Under the pieces are notes generated by a model. It was not told the origin of the DNA. It saw nothing but the letters and a program-made list of their open reading frames with translations, and did no database searches. The position numbers were made by a program, and so were the translations under genes. DNA of 64,000 nucleotides from Marinifilaceae bacterium (lineage in GTDB: Bacteria; Bacteroidota; Bacteroidia; Bacteroidales; Marinifilaceae). Each line of letters starts with the position of its first letter. The first letter of the stretch is position 1. The stretch spans positions 62,001 to 126,000 of the forward strand of contig JAFGYE010000107.1 of the NCBI GenBank assembly GCA_016936255.1. Direction: 5' to 3'. Below, one piece after another: positions 61,743-64,000 of this stretch.

Positions 61743-63111
61743 ATTTTTCTAATCTTCGATAAAGAGATGTGCGTGTAAGACCAAGTTCTCCAGCCGCTTT
61801 GGAAATATTTCCTTTATTTGTTTTCAATACTTTCTGTATGATATTCTTTTCAACTTCCTCAAGGTTATAAGAGTCAAATTCAACATCATCCTGACCATTT
61901 CGTTCAGTGCTGACTTGGAAATCGGCAGGATCCAGATTGCGATCATCTGCCATAATGATTGCCCGCTCCATTAAGTGTTGAAGTTCTCTCACGTTTCCAG
62001 GCCAGCTGTAATCGTAAAGTTTGTTTAGACAAGCCTTTGAAAGAGGGTTGATGCCTTTTTTATACTTTTTAGAATATATTTCAAGAAAATGATTTGCCAA
62101 AAGTGGTATGTCTTCGTATCGTTCTCTTAAAGCAGGAAGACTTATTTCAACAGTGTTAATTCTGTATAGAAGATCCTGACGATATCTGTCTTCTGATGCC
62201 ATTTGTTTTAGGGGCATATTGGTTGCACATATTAAACGGATGTCGATAGGAATTGGCTTGTTCGATCCCACCCGAATTACTTCTCTGCGCTCTAAAACAG
62301 TTAAAAGCTTCGCTTGCATCGGAAGGCTTAAATTCCCGATTTCATCTAGGAATAGTGTTCCTCCGGAGGCAATTTCGAATCGGCCGGGACGGTCGGCACG
62401 AGCATCTGTAAATGCACCTTTCACATGCCCAAACAGTTCGCTTTCGAATAGATTTTCATTTATAGATCCAAGATCAACACTGATAAAAACTTCATCTTTT
62501 CTTGGTGAGTTTCGGTGTAATGCTCTGGCAACCAATTCTTTTCCTGTTCCGTTTTCGCCAAGAATCAATACGTTTGCATCTGTTACAGCCACTTTTGTTA
62601 TGGTTGAGAATACTTGCTGCATTTCAGGGGATGTACCAATAAAGTCATTAAAAGGTTGGTCAAGAACTGCATTTAACTCTTTTTGTTTTGTCTTTAGTTC
62701 TTTAACTTCATCTTTCGATCTGCGCAGTTTTATTGCTGATGATATGGTGGCAAGAAGTTTTTCATTCTGCCATGGTTTTAATATGAAGTCTGTTGCACCT
62801 GCTTTTATAGCTTTTACCGATTTTTCAATATCGCCATATGCGGTAATAAATAACACAACTGCCTGCGGATCAATTTCAAGTATCTTATTTAGCCAATGAT
62901 ATCCTTCCTGACCGCTAATTGCGTCTTTTGTAAAATTCATATCAAGCAGCACAACATCGTAATGATCCTGTTTCATTAGTTTTGGAATCATTTCCGGATC
63001 CGACTCTGTGTGTATTAATTCTACATGTTGTTTCAGAAGCAGCTTTAAAGAAAACAGGATATCTTCGTTATCATCAATAGCTAATATTTTACCGTTTTTT
63101 TGAATTGCCAT
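61732..63111 (-). CDS. Sigma-54-dependent NtrC-family response regulator
   Basis: 459 residues. Receiver domain with phospho-acceptor D57 in VVLLDMNF; AAA+ domain with Walker A GENGTGKELVARAL and Walker B GGTLFLDEIGNL; C-terminal Fis-type HTH (GNISKAAGELGLTRTSLYRRL). The sigma-54 contact loop reads GAFTDA instead of GAFTGA. It would activate sigma-54 promoters, probably including the divergent HlyD-type efflux genes. The GAFTDA form recurs in Bacteroidota (recollection), so it is not necessarily inactive. Confidence 0.95.
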   Translation of the reverse strand: MAIQKNGKILAIDDNEDILFSLKLLLKQHVELIHTESDPEMIPKLMKQDHYDVVLLDMNFTKDAISGQEGYHWLNKILEIDPQAVVLFITAYGDIEKSVKAIKAGATDFILKPWQNEKLLATISSAIKLRRSKDEVKELKTKQKELNAVLDQPFNDFIGTSPEMQQVFSTITKVAVTDANVLILGENGTGKELVARALHRNSPRKDEVFISVDLGSINENLFESELFGHVKGAFTDARADRPGRFEIASGGTLFLDEIGNLSLPMQAKLLTVLERREVIRVGSNKPIPIDIRLICATNMPLKQMASEDRYRQDLLYRINTVEISLPALRERYEDIPLLANHFLEIYSKKYKKGINPLSKACLNKLYDYSWPGNVRELQHLMERAIIMADDRNLDPADFQVSTERNGQDDVEFDSYNLEEVEKNIIQKVLKTNKGNISKAAGELGLTRTSLYRRLEKYGL

Positions 63112-63353
63112 AATTTGAATTAATTTATCGTTTCAGGTTTTAGAACTTAAATAGGAATCCAAGTTATCATTAAATTTTTAAAATTAAAAGAAAAATGTTC
63201 GGATACGTACAGTTCTTGTATTGTTTTCGTTCACAGATGCGTGGGAATCAATGGGTTTTGGTTTTTCAAGAAGTTGTTAATCAATGTTAAAAGTGTTTTG
63301 GCATGAAAGTGGTGATATTGCGGTTGTGTTTGAAAAAGGATTAAAAAAGTCGA
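63112..63353. other. Divergent intergenic region between the response regulator and adaptor genes
   Basis: No ORF. A TTGGCATG at 63308-63315 resembles the -24 half of a sigma-54 promoter but has no -12 GC at the needed spacing. No other feature is clear. Confidence 0.3.
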
Positions 63354-64000
63354 ATGATAATGGATCGAATTATTGAAAAGAAATCTTGGTATTTACTAAG
63401 GAAAAATTGGTATTTAGCTGGAGCCGTTTTAGGCGTTGTTATTTTGTCTACAGCATTTTTGGGAGAGTCAGGATCCCGGCTGCGCGTTGATGCAGAGAAA
63501 ATTTCAATTGGAGATGTTAAAACTGATTATTTTCAGGAATATATTGCGCGAACAGGAACGGTTAATCCAATAACCACAGTTTATTTAGATGCTATTGAAG
63601 GAGGACGTGTAGAAGAGGTACTGCTGGAAGAAGGGAGTATGGTTAAAAAGGGGGATGTGATTCTACGTTTGAGTAATTCAGAGTTAAACCTGCAAATTTT
63701 AAATTCGGAAGCTGGTTTTACTGAACAGGTAAATAGATTGCGGGATACTCGATTGAGTATGGAGCAGGATCGTTTGAATGTAAGAAGAAGTTTGTTGGAA
63801 ATAGATTTAAGTCTGGCAAAGAGTAAAAGGGCTTATCAGCGAAATAAAATTTTCTTTGAGAAGGATTTGATTTCCCGTGAAGAATTTGACGAGTCAAATG
63901 ACAATTACAACTATTATGAAAAAACCAGAGAGCTGCTTTTGGAGAGGCAAAAAACAGATTCCCTGGCACGTACAATTCAAATTCAACGATTGGATGCCAA
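63354..64000 (+). CDS. HlyD/RND-type periplasmic adaptor, N-terminal part
   Basis: Partial at the right edge: 215 complete codons from ATG 63354 (ATG 63360 is an alternative), no stop. A membrane anchor (about 19-40) precedes the first half of a biotinyl/lipoyl-like domain (YIARTGTVNPITTVYLDAIEGGRVEEVLLEEGSMVKKGDVILRL) and an alpha-helical hairpin (from about 118: SEAGFTEQVNRLRDTRLSMEQ onward). It would link an inner-membrane ABC or RND exporter to an outer membrane channel. It is divergent from the NtrC-like regulator, 242 bases apart, so it is likely its target. Confidence 0.9.
   Translation, partial: MIMDRIIEKKSWYLLRKNWYLAGAVLGVVILSTAFLGESGSRLRVDAEKISIGDVKTDYFQEYIARTGTVNPITTVYLDAIEGGRVEEVLLEEGSMVKKGDVILRLSNSELNLQILNSEAGFTEQVNRLRDTRLSMEQDRLNVRRSLLEIDLSLAKSKRAYQRNKIFFEKDLISREEFDESNDNYNYYEKTRELLLERQKTDSLARTIQIQRLDA

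Noticed and set aside
62219-62899. 226-codon plus-strand ORF opposite the response regulator
   Set aside because: It mirrors a conserved AAA+ coding region; the translation has no recognisable domain and no promoter.
63308-63333. Possible sigma-54 promoter TTGGCATG before the adaptor gene
   Set aside because: The -12 GC would have to be 10 bases after GG; GT is there instead, and the nearest TTGC is 8 bases too far.

Overview
The window comes from a low-GC member of the Bacteroidota. It carries a type IX secretion/gliding gene set (PorU, PorV, GldJ, PorP/SprF, a type B sorting-domain protein, OmpA/PD40 proteins), Na+-NQR, a fused CcsBA cytochrome c assembly protein, a Rex repressor and many TAnnTTTG-type -7 promoter boxes without clear Shine-Dalgarno sites. 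The mix of Na+-NQR, NhaC-type antiporter and sodium:solute symporter with T9SS genes suggests a marine anaerobe or facultative anaerobe near Marinilabiliales/Marinifilaceae. That placement is inference.

Layout. 1-3.5 kb: the end of the Na+-NQR operon (nqrD partial, nqrE, nqrF), then apbE, which flavinylates NQR, and two tiny membrane proteins on the opposite strand. 4.2-6.6 kb: a fused E1 alpha/beta 2-oxoacid dehydrogenase; its E2 partner lies at 22.7-24.0 kb. 6.7-8.1 kb: no protein gene except one acetyltransferase; three clear copies, and a probable fourth, of a structured RNA-like element, each ending in its own intrinsic terminator. 8.1-10.8 kb: NhaC-type antiporter and YqgE. 10.8-22.5 kb: a mostly minus-strand run with a PabC-like enzyme, GmhB-like phosphatase, rhomboid protease, T9SS-linked envelope proteins, HolA, AMP nucleosidase, and a 1019-residue PD40 protein ending in SPOR-like repeats. 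24.2-26.4 kb: recR and a symporter. 26.4-31 kb: accessory stretch with a DUF-type protein, a gene-poor 0.97-kb region, dispersed intergenic repeats, a lipoprotein, a double FKBP lipoprotein and a cupin. 31-41.6 kb: CcsBA, alaS, M23 peptidase, MerR regulator, Nif3-like protein, zinc-ribbon protein, thioredoxin-like protein, CoA-binding protein. 41.7-50.8 kb: ispF-porV-porU facing gldJ-murF-SMR exporter. 50.8-57.5 kb: glycosyltransferase, LpxL-like acyltransferase, inositol monophosphatase, MtaB, Ppx/GppA, PhoH. 57.7-60.3 kb: folC, tRNA-Val, rex and a small conserved protein. 60.4-64 kb: an NtrY/NtrC-like two-component pair divergent from a truncated HlyD-type adaptor.

The best candidate for something undescribed is the RNA array at 6778-8140. 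Its copies differ by compensatory changes in their stems, which points to selection on RNA structure. Secondary leads are a cluster of perfect palindromes at 3894-3981, a Rex-operator-like inverted repeat before rex, a palindrome before porU, the small cysteine-rich membrane protein beside apbE, and the SPOR-repeat PD40 protein. Most of the rest is ordinary core genome. No IS element, prophage or CRISPR array was seen. All family assignments are from reading the sequence; no database search was run.
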